Assembly: GCA_037349315.1 (NCBI GenBank)
Contig: JBAIAC010000057.1
Location: forward strand, 7,898,501-7,962,500
Origin: Chelydra serpentina
Lineage: Eukaryota; Chordata; Testudines; Chelydridae
Length of the DNA stretch: 64,000 nt
Direction of reading: 5' to 3'
The notes under the pieces were generated by a model, which was not told the origin of the DNA, searched no databases, and saw only the letters and a list, made by a program, of their open reading frames with translations. Below, in pieces: positions 11,253-20,760 of this stretch. Position 1 is the first letter of the stretch. Every line of letters starts with the position of its first letter. Made by a program: the position numbers and the translations under genes.

Positions 11253-11636
11253 TCAGCTCTGGATTCTGGGGGATGCCTTTTGTGGCATAGCCTTCACCTC
11301 ACTAAATAATGCGATCAGAGATTTGTGATTGGAGCAAATTGTAAACCTACGTCCATATAAATGTTTGTGATTGGAGCAAGTTGTAAACCTATGCCCATCT
11401 ATATGTTTGTGAAACTCCTGCACCCCAAAGACAGCAGCTAATCCTTCTCCATCTAACTGTGAATAATTATATTCAGCAGAAGACAGAGTCTGGGAGGCAA
11501 ATCCAGGTGGCTTCTCTGACATAGCCTCCATCCAGTGAACTAAAACAGCTTCAGTTCCATAAGAAGATGCATCTGAAGTCAAGATCAGTTCTGTGTCAGC
11601 TTGATAATGGACCAGGACTTCTGAGGACTTTGGCAA
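11253..11636 (-). pseudogene. Gypsy RNase H with internal in-frame duplication
   Basis: A 127-residue frame with TSDASSYGTEAVL (the catalytic Asp strand), an SSAEYNYSQLDGEGLA segment with the catalytic Glu, and HKSLIALF at the end. The usual TDHK motif reads SNHK, so a catalytic Asp is lost. The 14 codons around this motif are duplicated in tandem (11322-11363 and 11364-11405). Confidence 0.85.
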
Positions 11637-11639
11637 TAG

Positions 11640-12365
11640 TTTAGAATCCTGAAACTCTTGTTCTTGAGCTGATTTCCAATACCATTTACTTCCTTTTAAG
11701 TTACATACACAGAGGCATTAGAAGTGTTGATCAGCTGCGCAAAAACGTACTGCGGTAATTCAGCAGGTCTAAATAAGCCTTCAGCTCTGAGCTATCCCTT
11801 GCTGCTGGCGCATCCTTTATTGCTTTGATTTTCTCTCTCAAGGGGTGCAGTCCCTGGGTACCCACTTTATATCCCAAGTTTATCACTTCATGTGCCAGGA
11901 AGGAACACGTGTTCTTTTTCAGGCACAGGCCTGCTTCCTCTAGCCTGTTTAGCTTTTCTGCAAAATTTTGTGGTACTGGTGACTCGTATCATCCAGATAT
12001 ACTGCCCTGTACGGAATGCCCTGAATCAATCCTTCCATGGTTCTTTGGAAAATAGCAGGGGCTGGGGACACACCCAAAGGTAACTGGTGATATTGAAGCA
12101 GTCCTGTGTGAGTATTTACAGTGATATCCTGTTTGAAACCTTCTTCCAGGATGATCTGTTGGTAGGCGTGAACAAATGCTCTCCTGCTAAAACTGCAAAT
12201 GCCTCAGTTTTTTGGAATTGGCTATTCTAATTGGGAGGCCCTATTTGCAGTCAACTTATAGTCACCACATATGCGTACAGAAACAGCCAGCTTCGATACT
12301 GGTACTACTGGTGCAGCCAATCCAGACAACTTTACAGGTTCAATAATACCAGTTGCCTGTAGTCT
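11640..12365 (-). pseudogene. Gypsy reverse transcriptase, frame-disrupted
   Basis: No long frame survives, but minus-strand translation in shifting frames gives LPLGVSPAPAIFQRTMEGLI, then AVYLDD (YLDD at 11988-11999), then EEAGLCLKKNTCSFL and a GYKV-type block leading to the RNase H linker. These are the RT palm and thumb motifs in order. Confidence 0.8.
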
Positions 12366-12370
12366 CACTT

Positions 12371-12844
12371 TCAACTTTTTGTTTCATGGCAAATGATACA
12401 GAACTGGCTTTGAAATAACAAGACATGACATTTGGGTTTATGCACATTTTTAGCAGGAGCATCTTTTAAAGGGCCCGCTTCATATTTAAATGCTTCCTTC
12501 GATGTATTTAAAACAATGTCTAGAACTAGCTTATCTTCTAATTGCAAGTGATGCACTTTTCCTTTCCAGTCCAGTGAAAGGTCATCCATCCACCCTCTAC
12601 TGAGCAAGTTAGTGCCTGCAACCATGAGCATTGGTATATGCCTTAGTGAGGTCTGGTGGCAACCCTTCACATTGATGTCTCCCCGGGTTTTTACTGCTTC
12701 TCTGGTGGATGTTTTCAATTTTATCCTGCATTTCTGCAATGGAGGTGGTTCACTATCCATCCATAAGGTCTCATACTCCTCTTGGCTCATAATAGTCATG
12801 CTACATCCTGTGTCGAGCTGAAATCCTACTCTTCCCCCGCCCAT
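12371..12844 (-). pseudogene. Gypsy aspartic protease region
   Basis: A 157-residue frame with FQLDTGCSMTIM. The catalytic DTG is at 12807-12815, followed by a LLSRGWMDDL segment where Gypsy proteases have their GxD/LLG-like C-terminal motif. It would process Gag-Pol in an active copy. It is separated from the reverse transcriptase region by frame breaks. Confidence 0.85.
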
Positions 12845-12900
12845 TTACACTCAATCCAAAATTAATGAGACCTCCTTTGGGGATATTTGTGTCCATTCTG

Positions 12901-13269
12901 CTATAGGATGGATACAAATTTACTTTCCTCCTCCAGGTCATGAAAGGTACCATGGCTATGAGGCTGCTTTTTATCGTGGTTTTGTGTGGCTGCTTTCTTA
13001 GTTTTGTTCTGACATATTCTTGGAATGTGCCAAGTCCATTTGCAAATGTGACATTGTTCATTTTTAAACCTGCAGACCATTGGGGTGAATTTGCCTTCAC
13101 AATGACAGCACCCTCTGCTAGCTGATTGGATCTGTTTCCTGGGTTGCCTTGCAATTTTGTGCCCAGTACTTTGTGTCTCCTGTGTGCTATTTCCATCTCC
13201 CCAGGCTCCTGTGGCTTGTGTTTGTGAAGTTTGTATGTTTTTATTTGCCGATTCCATAGCCCGGGCCAA
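12901..13269 (-). pseudogene. Gypsy gag nucleocapsid region with CCHC zinc knuckle
   Basis: A 122-residue open frame that is basic towards its C-terminus. It carries CHICKWTWHIPRIC at 13012-13053, a perfect C-x2-C-x4-H-x4-C knuckle, preceded by an incomplete cysteine cluster. It would package RNA in an active element. Confidence 0.8.
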
Positions 13270-13723
13270 TTTCAGAGCGGTTTCAAATATTAATTGTGGT
13301 TCAGACAGTAAAATCTCTTTTGCATTTTGTCATCATTAATGCCACAAAGTAATCTGTCTCTTGGCATTTGTCAGAGTCACATCATAATTACAATCTTGAG
13401 AGAGTTTCCTCCGTTGTGCCACAAATTCTCCTACTGTCTCCCTGGATTTCCCCGACCGAGAGTTAAACTTAAATCATTCCTGTTTTACTGGGTTGACATG
13501 GTTTTTTAAACAGATTTACTAGCTTGTCAAAAGTTTTATCTCCAGCCTTTTGAGGGGTTAACAGGTTTTTCATTAAATGGTAAGTCTTGGCCCCTACCTT
13601 TATCTGTAATGTCATTTATTTAACCTCACCTAATCAGGGGAAAATATAAGGGATTTCACAGTCTTCTTCCCAAATTAGGTGTTGCGGATTAAATGGTGAA
13701 ATAGTCCCAAATGATGCAGCCAT
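13270..13723 (-). pseudogene. Gypsy gag N-terminal part, broken
   Basis: An ATG at 13721-13723 opens a frame starting MAASFGTISPFNPQHLIW, typical of vertebrate Gypsy gag N-termini. The frame is soon lost to indels. The downstream minus-strand sequence still encodes a capsid-like stretch (around 13330-13420) in more than one frame. Confidence 0.65.
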
Positions 13724-13739
13724 TTTCCTTGTGTTTGTA

Positions 13740-14020
13740 AGGGCACGTAGGCTCTACTTACAGATGACTTCCTAGACCTATTTCTTTCTTTCCCTTTTTC
13801 ATTCTTGTGAGTTCAGCTCCACCTCGTCACCATAGGCTGTTGCATAAACCAGACATACTCCGACTTCTTTGAGTATGAACAGGCGATGCGTGCGTATCTC
13901 GGCAATAGCTCCACAGAGCCATGCTGTCCACACCTGCCAACCACGCGCTACACTAGAGCGGTCACAGGCTTCCTTGTTTGACTATCAGCCGATTCCCTCG
14001 GCAGGCTGATTTTATTACAC
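13740..14020 (-). repeat. LTR-like or leader segment of the Gypsy remnant
   Basis: It lies upstream of the gag start. On the minus strand a TGTGTGTAATAAAATC string near 14010-14020 gives a TG start and an AATAAA. No second LTR is seen in the window, so the LTR call is positional only. Confidence 0.35.
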
Positions 14021-15469
14021 ACATTGTGACGGTGGCCAGAACACCCTAGCCACTCACAAGAGCCAAAGGAAGACTGAGGTTTGGATTTAAGATGTCCTGG
14101 GGGGTTGGTGTCTTACCTCAGAATTGTCTTCATTGTAACCTCTGGACTCAGTGCTTGCCAGTGAGGAAGATTTGCCCATTGGGGTGGACCAAGATGGTGT
14201 ATCTAGTTTCCCAGGCTTTTGTGGGGGGGCTCAAGCCAATATTAGTTAAGTCTTTAAAGAAACCCCAAGAATATCAAACCTGATCCTTTTTGCTGCTGTC
14301 AACACCTGGCAGCGGAAAGGCGACATAATATATTGTGTATGTAGTGCTACATGCTTATTAGCAAAAGCAAGGTTGTGGCGGGGAGGGGAGGGAGGGGAAT
14401 CAGCTTTCACTTGGATTGGGAGGTGGTGAGGATTTATTAGATAAACCTTGGAAGGAAGGGCAAATAGGACAGACCTGCTGTGACGCCTTCATTGGATTCA
14501 CCAGTGTTACACTTGTACAATGCTTAACATGCATGTCTGCCTCTAGTGCCTGGATAAGAGCCTGCTGCTTAGTGACAGCTGAGGGAGCTGCTCCGGTAGC
14601 TCAAGTGGTAGAGGCTGGTGCCAAAGGTCATCCTAGGTTCTCTCCTCAGGGATGACCCATGATGAAGGAGGGCGGTTGTTTACAGGTGGCTGGCAAGTAG
14701 GCATCTAATCCCCAGATACAATAGACGACCCAAAGCCAGAGAGCTTGCGCAGAGCTCCCAGGGCTGAATGTGGCAGTCTTCCCAGCACTGGCCACCTAGA
14801 GAAACAAGTCAGCAGGATGCCCATCAAGGCGGATGGGTCTCGCAATGCTGCTAATAGAGTGAAGCCGCGAAGCATTTTGTGAGGGAACAGACTTGGCTGT
14901 TGGCTTTCGCCAACTGACATGTCGATCTTTTGCTTCCTGCCGCCTGTTCTCCTACCAGAAGAATAGCCCCCTCCTTTCCTGCAGTTCCTGCCACCTGCCC
15001 CGTTCACTAGCTGACTCCTGCATTCTTTGTTCCGTATCCTATAAAGATTGATTGCTCCGGTTGGAATTGTGTGTGACTGGGCAAGGTGAGACATTCCTGT
15101 ATTTATTGACATGGCTGCTTTTGACTTGGGAGGCCAGCAGTTCTCAATTCGTGTATGTGTGGGCAACCTAACATTGTTAATAGACAGCTCCGAGTCGAAA
15201 TTCAGTCCTTCCACACTGTGGATATTCTTTTGGAAGAGAACCTCCTGGCCACTTATGGTCATCAAAGACCCCATGACCTTGTCGTAAAGACTCTAGGCGT
15301 TAGCCAGATTCCAGCTCAGGTAACTGCGTTCTGCCAGGGGTTTTAATAATCTACATTATTCTCCTTCACTTCCTGTCCTTGAATGGCTGTACATTGGGAA
15401 ACAGCTGCCATGCTCCAAACTAGAGGTGGCTGCATTTCAGTGACGAGCGAAGCAATTACTGCATATGAG
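14021..15469. other. Intergenic, mostly unassigned
   Basis: Apart from the tRNA-type SINE at 14590-14700, nothing recognisable is seen. The 189-residue minus frame at 14705-15274 has no domain signature. Confidence 0.5.
14590..14700 (+). mobile_element. tRNA-headed SINE copy
   Basis: An A-box-like TAGCTCAAGTGGT lies at 14597-14609 and a B-box-like GGTTCTCTCCT near 14637-14647, spaced as in a pol III promoter. The following GGGATGACCCATGATGAAGG matches the segment after the B box in the copy at 28430-28565. Confidence 0.65.
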
Positions 15470-15790
15470 AGGCAGTGTGGCGGGGTGGTTAGGGTCACTG
15501 GACTGGGAGTCAGGAGACCTAGATTCTATTATGGGTTTGCAACTGACCTTGGGCACGTTAGTTTGCCTCTCTGTGTCTCATTTTCCTATCACACCCCTAG
15601 TCCGCTTACACTGCAAGCTTCTTGGGGCAGTTACTGTTTCTCTCTCTCTCTCTCTCTCTTGGTGTGTGTACAGTGCTTAGTATTATGGGGCTCGGATCTT
15701 AGGTGACCTCTCTAGGCACTACCATAATATAATGGAGAATAATTCTTTGTAAAGCACTTTGAGACCCTTCTGGATGAAAAGTGCTTTGCC
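15470..15790 (+). mobile_element. MIR-like SINE with long tail and (TC)n
   Basis: The order is GTGTGGCGGGGTGGTTAGGG, GAGTCAGGAGACCTAGATTC, ACCTTGGGCACGTTAGTTTG, then a TTGGGGCAGTTACTGTTTC tail, a TC run at about 15640-15659 and AAAGCACTTTGAGACCC. It is close to full length. Confidence 0.8.
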
Positions 15791-16586
15791 GCTATAAGAA
15801 ATGTAATTGCGTGAGTGCCAAAAGAGGCTGGGCATTCGGATCTTAAGCATGATTGCTTTGCGTCCACAGGGTGGTAGTAATGTTGTGTGATGCTAATGTG
15901 CCACTCTGGCCCAGTGCATGTCTTGTCCCATCCTGATATCTGGTCCACATACAAAATGAGCCTACAGCTGTTGCTAGCTAATGAAGTGACTCCTTTAGGT
16001 CAAGTGGTGTGTGTTTAGTGTCGGGGGTTATGAGGTCCAAACCTTGCTGATGCCCCCTGCAGGGAATCACGTCAATAACACACGCCACATCCCTAAAAGT
16101 TAACCTCAGTTCTGGAGCTCTTCCCTCGGATACGTCTTTTTTTAGCAAATTCCCCCCTAATCTAACGGATCTGCAGGTGCATCAGCTTGTCTAGTTCGAA
16201 GTGTGCATGTGTGTGAACGGATTAAAAATGCCAGAAGAGACCTGCTGTGGGGAAATCGCTTTTCTGAGTATTGTTCCTTTGTGCTGCTGTAGCCCCGGAC
16301 TGTGCTTCTCCTCTCTCCTGCTCTGTTCCAGTGACAGCAAGAGTCCAGTGGTGTACGGGGGCGAGCCCGGGGGAGCTTTGCCTGCCGAAGCAGGAAAAGA
16401 CAGAACCTCTAGGGTCATTTTTTTTTTCTGGAGTTGGATAAGTGAAATAAGAAAGTAAGATGAATTTATATACAAGGTGTGCTGACATCATTCATACCTG
16501 TGCGCATTGTGTGTATACACACAGAAAGAGCGCCACACCCCGGGTGAAATCCTGGCCACACTGAAGTCAATGGCAAAGCTAACGTT
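15791..16586. other. Intergenic, nothing recognised
   Basis: There is no supported gene. Overlapping frames near 16191-16491 on both strands cancel each other as evidence. Confidence 0.5.
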
Positions 16587-16734
16587 GAGGTCATCAAGTC
16601 CAGTCCCCTGCCTTCACTAGCAGGACCAAGTACTGTCCCCTGACAGACTTTTGCCCCAGATCCCTAAATGGCCCCCTCAAGGATTGAACTCACAACCCTG
16701 GGTTTAGCAGGCCAATGCTCAAACCAATATACTA
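16587..16734 (-). mobile_element. Turtle-type tRNA-SINE with CR1-like tail, diverged
   Basis: On the minus strand, a tRNA-like head ending in CCCAGGGTTGTGAGTTCAAT (B box) is followed by a body and a CR1-like end (reverse complement of GAGGTCATCAAGTCCAG). It is the same family as 26711-26883; the A-box region is mutated. Confidence 0.8.
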
Positions 16735-17199
16735 CACAATCATAAATTCAGAGATCCATATATGCATTGTCTGTACGCATCTATATAGTACATTTCACCC
16801 ATTGACAAACTACACGTGCGTGTATGTATGTACACAAATACATGTGTATATACACATAGAGAGGTGTGTACTGGAGGCAGTAGATCCGAGAGTTCTGTGG
16901 AAGATGGCAGGTGTAACAGGGAATGATTTGAAGTCAAATGAATATGTCGGGCGAGCAAGAGGTGTGTCAGGGTATGGGACTGGCTGCAATCAAAAAGATG
17001 ACGATGGTGGGCACACAGCAGATGACAACAGGTAACCATCAAGTGATCCATCCCATCGCCCATTCCCAGCTTCTGACCACCGACTAGATATCTTGTGCAG
17101 GGATGTGACTGGGCTGGGCTTAACGGAGGAACAAGCCGGGCACAGGAATGAATTGCCACGCTGTACTGTCCGCCATGTCTGCAAAGATGCTTTAGGATA
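16735..17199. other. Intergenic, nothing recognised
   Basis: An AT-rich stretch with short TATA/GTGT runs. There is no gene or repeat family I can name. Confidence 0.5.
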
Positions 17200-17246
<47 letters not shown>

Positions 17247-17335
17247 TGTGTATATATATATATGTATATATATATATACACACACACACACATATTCAAA
17301 CATGGTGTATATATGTGTGTATATATATAAAATAC
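17200..17335. repeat. Compound (GT)n(TA)n microsatellite
   Basis: About 34 bases of GT repeat from 17202 are followed by TATATA/TGTGTG mixtures, an ACACACACACAC segment and more TATATA. It is partly self-complementary and produces long spurious frames on both strands. Confidence 0.95.
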
Positions 17336-17992
17336 ATAAACAAAGATTCATCTATAGAGAATGTATTTATTGTAATCTATTTTTGGCCACATCAGATTGT
17401 AATACTGGCCCTGTGAGAGGACTTCTAGCTATGAAAGGTGCTATACAAATAAAGCTGCTCTTAGGATTGTATTTTCAGAGTATTTTCTTACCATAGATTT
17501 TTTTTTTAAAGCTCCTTTTGTTCATTTTGGACCAAGTTTGTCATATTTCTTAGAGTCTCCAGTGACTCCTTTTTACTACAGACTTTCTGGAGTCCTCCTT
17601 GTTAGACTGAGAATTGCATGATTCATTGTGTGCTGGAGATTTAATACTGCACATAAAATGCTCCTGTTTCAAATTTGTTTTCTTTCCCCCCACCCCCCTC
17701 TCGCGCTTTCTTTCTTGGCCTCTCACTTACATCCTGGAATTTTTTCACAAGATATAAAATAAATTTATTCACAAATATATCCAGTAGGAAATGACCTGCC
17801 TGGGTTTTTCAGCTGCTGTTTCAAGGCTCACAAGGTTTGACTCTATTTAACTTTCTCTACGTGACGGTTTGGTGCGTGTGCATGTTTGAGAAGCGGAGTG
17901 AGAAACGATTCAATATTATCAAAACAAAATGTTTCCTCATTTCCTGTTTTTTCCAATGGAATTCTAGTTGGGGGTGGTGGGAGGAGGGAGAT
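17336..17992. other. Intergenic, nothing recognised
   Basis: AT-rich, with no gene. A short MIR-type tail (GTGCTATACAAATAAAGCTG) lies near 17437-17460. Confidence 0.5.
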
Positions 17993-18060
17993 CTCTGACC
18001 TGTGTCATGCAGGAGATCACACTAGATCACAAGGATCCTTACTGGCCCTTGGAATCTCTG
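17993..18060 (+). mobile_element. CR1 LINE 3' tail fragment
   Basis: GTCATGCAGGAGATCACACT, then AGATCACAAGG, then TGGCCCTTGGAATCTCTGG follows the CR1 3' end order (CAGGAGGTCAGACTAGAT...TGGCCTTGGAATCTATGA). Confidence 0.75.
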
Positions 18061-18274
18061 GATCTTTTTGGAATTTCTGTTCCAAGAGAAATTTTGACTT
18101 TTCATTCCACTTTGGAATGAAAATGAATTTCAGAATGTCGGCATTCCCTGTGGGATGGCCATTCCCTTTTTGGACCAGTTCTCTTACTAACCTTGACCCT
18201 ACTACAGCCAGTGACCTAGGGCCATTTCCCAGAGCTCTGTCCCCACAACGGCAGCCAGATTTTGGAAGTTTTGC

Positions 18275-18680
18275 TCCTATTTAGGCACTTAAAGTAGGGC
18301 CGGATTGTCAAAAACTCTCTGCACCCAAAGCTGCCGTTGGCCACATTCTCAGGAGAGTTCTGGCCCAGATCCACAGAGAGTTAAGCTCCTAAATCCCAGA
18401 GGTTCCTGGCTGTGGATGGCAAGCAGAGATAGGCACCTCCATGGAGCTTGGATTTAGGCACCAAACTCTGTAAGGAGGTGGGGATTAGGGCACAACCTTC
18501 TCACTGGCATTTACATTAGCTGGCTGAGGCAGCTGCCTGCCTAGCGTGCTGGCTTTTGTGGGTCCCGTTCCTAGGCGCCTATCTCGCTCTATGCCTTGCA
18601 TAGGAAGCCTGGGCACCTAACTCGGGCTTTGTGGATTCTGTTGTGGTTCCAGTGATTTTTCTAGGGGCCCAGAAGATAGG
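18275..18680. repeat. 'taggcacctaa' repeat complex
   Basis: It contains repeated TTAGGCACC/TAGGCGCCTA motifs and CAGATCCACAGAGAGTTAAG. It resembles the palindromic repeats at 43678-43766 and 48600-48840 but is degraded and has no clear ends. Confidence 0.5.
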
Positions 18681-19789
18681 TGTTGTGACGCTCCATGGCA
18701 CGAAGCTGATGACCCTTTGTGGAGCTGGGCCTCTGCTCCCAACGTGCACCCAGCTCCATTTGCTCTGAGCCTGTGGCCACCTTCTTGGGTGCTTAAATGG
18801 GAGCTGAGGACCTTTGGAAGTTTGCCCTTAGAGTCGTCCCATCCCCTGGAGCCAGGCAGCTCTACTCATGTTTTGGGGTCATTGTGGATATATTACCCTT
18901 TCTTTGCCTGGCGTTACTCCTTACCAGGCCGTGTGGGGTAAATGTATACAATTCTCGGGCTGTGTGAGTTTAATGTCCTTACGGCGACACGCTGGTCATG
19001 TTTTCCAAGGCCACAGGTCAGTGGAGGGAGCTGAATCTGCCTACACCAGGGCGGCATCTGGCCTCTTCTCTTCAGCCTGGTTGACGTCACGATGCGCATG
19101 CGCGAATCTCCCAGTTAATGTGGCTACGCGGTGATTCCTGCTTCTCGGGCCAAGCACACAGCTTAGCTGCTATCTCCGTGCTTAAGTGATGTAGCAGCTC
19201 CTGGAAGTGTGAAGATATTTACATGGAAATGCAGCTCTCCTGCTTTGGCACTTCGTGTAAATGCTTCAAGGTTCTAATGGGCTCGGCCCGGAATTCCTGG
19301 CTGGCCTCGCCTCCCTGATGGGCTTTGGGAACTGCATGGCAATTTGATGGGTTTCACTTTGATTTATGTGTATAGTTAGCGAGAGGGACAGATTGGATCC
19401 CCTGATCCAATCCCTCCTGTGCTTTGTATCTTCCTCCCTCTGGAGAGAGTCACAATTTGGTTTTAACTTTGAAGGCTCAAAAGTTTCAGACATCTCCCCT
19501 GTCCCTAAGGGAATTCAGACCATTTCTGTGCTCCACTGATGCTGCTGGCTCAGGTGACCACCAATCTAAATGGCTCTGGTTTGGTTTTCTTGTGGAATTC
19601 CTGTCTCTGCATTCGCCCCCGATTTTCCTTGCATTCCCTGTTTCAATCGGCGATCGCTTCAGTTCATGTGTCATCTTTTGTGCTTCCTGACAGACGTCCT
19701 CAGTGGTGCAGGCAGCCAGTCAGAGATGAAATCTGGTTGCACAGCAATGAGGAAGGATCTCTGTACTCCTCCCCCCCAAAGCCACTTAG
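18681..19789. other. Intergenic, nothing recognised
   Basis: There is no gene with recognisable domains. Confidence 0.5.
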
Positions 19790-20760
19790 AGAGTTCCTAT
19801 GACCCAAGAACCCCTGAATGCCAACTGGCAAGGGGGTTACAAAGTGTCCTGATTCTGGTACTTTCGTTCTGTTCACCAAAGAACATCATGTGAGGTCTTA
19901 AATGAAAGCTGGGGTCATACTGGTCATTAATGTCATTGTGCAATGTATGTACAGATATGATGCGATCAGATATGTACATACACTGACAACATGTTCTTAG
20001 AGTCCGTATCAAGGTATGGATCACCAGCAGAGGTGAAACAACAGGCTTTCTGTCAGATAAGAAATGTTATTCACTTGTTTCTCTTCCAGGATGTAAATTA
20101 AGCATTGTAAGCTAACACAGCCGGATACCCATTTACATACAAAGTCAATGAAAAGAAGTGAAGTCAACAGGGAAGCAGAACAGAGGAAAAATAAGCTATA
20201 TCCTGTCTCTGAGTACAGGCAAAGATGACACCCCCCTCATCCTGCACCTAGGAACTAAATGGGCGGTGCGTTTACATTCATGAAAATGGGTTTTCAGCCA
20301 ATGTTGGTTGAAAAGTTGCAGAAGACGGCGGGTGAGATAAACTTCTTTAGACAGGAGGTCAATCAATTAGGTTCAGTCTCTAGAAACTGTTATGATTTTG
20401 TTTTATAAGTGACTTTGTTTCCAGCATCTTTACTCACTCTTTCTTGAATCTTGAGTCTTTGATGATAAACTTATGTTTGGCTTTACTATAAATATATCTC
20501 AGTGCTGTGATGTTAAGCAGAGTGGAGGTCCAGAGGTGAACATCACAAGCTGATGTGTACTGTTCCTTTGGGGTCAACGGACCTGGTATTTCTGTGAGTG
20601 TTAGTTGGATAAGGGGCTGGACACAACAGGGGAACACTTCAAAAGGACTCAGGGACTGAGGTGTACCTATTGTTAACCTGAAAGGTAAAGTAAGGGCTGC
20701 CATAGCTCAGAGGACAATGCTTGAGTGGCTAACAGGCTGGTGGTGTCAGGGGGCACAGGC
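19790..20760. other. Unassigned block, possibly an old dispersed repeat
   Basis: An even-textured AT-rich block without MIR or CR1 signatures. A TAGCTCAGAGG string near 20704 resembles a tRNA A box but no B box follows. It may be an LTR or other repeat, but the sequence alone does not prove it. Confidence 0.3.

Larger units (their letters stand above)
11035..14020 (-). mobile_element. Ty3/Gypsy LTR retrotransposon remnant (gag to RNase H)
   Basis: Reading down the minus strand, the order is an LTR-like leader, the gag N-terminus, a nucleocapsid zinc knuckle, an aspartic protease, reverse transcriptase with YLDD, and RNase H. This is the gag-PR-RT-RH order of Ty3/Gypsy. After RNase H a frame-broken tail resembling the usual YKAGK...ALS.LPL linker can be followed to about 11100, and homology fades near 11035. 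No integrase is present. Stops and frameshifts occur in every segment, and RNase H has a changed catalytic residue, so it is inactive. No envelope gene is seen. Confidence 0.88.

Noticed and set aside
14705..15274. 189-residue minus frame
   Set aside because: No motif, and no similarity to the nearby Gypsy proteins.
16740..17351. 203-residue frame rich in YIYTH and THTH repeats
   Set aside because: It is an artefact of the GT/TA microsatellite.
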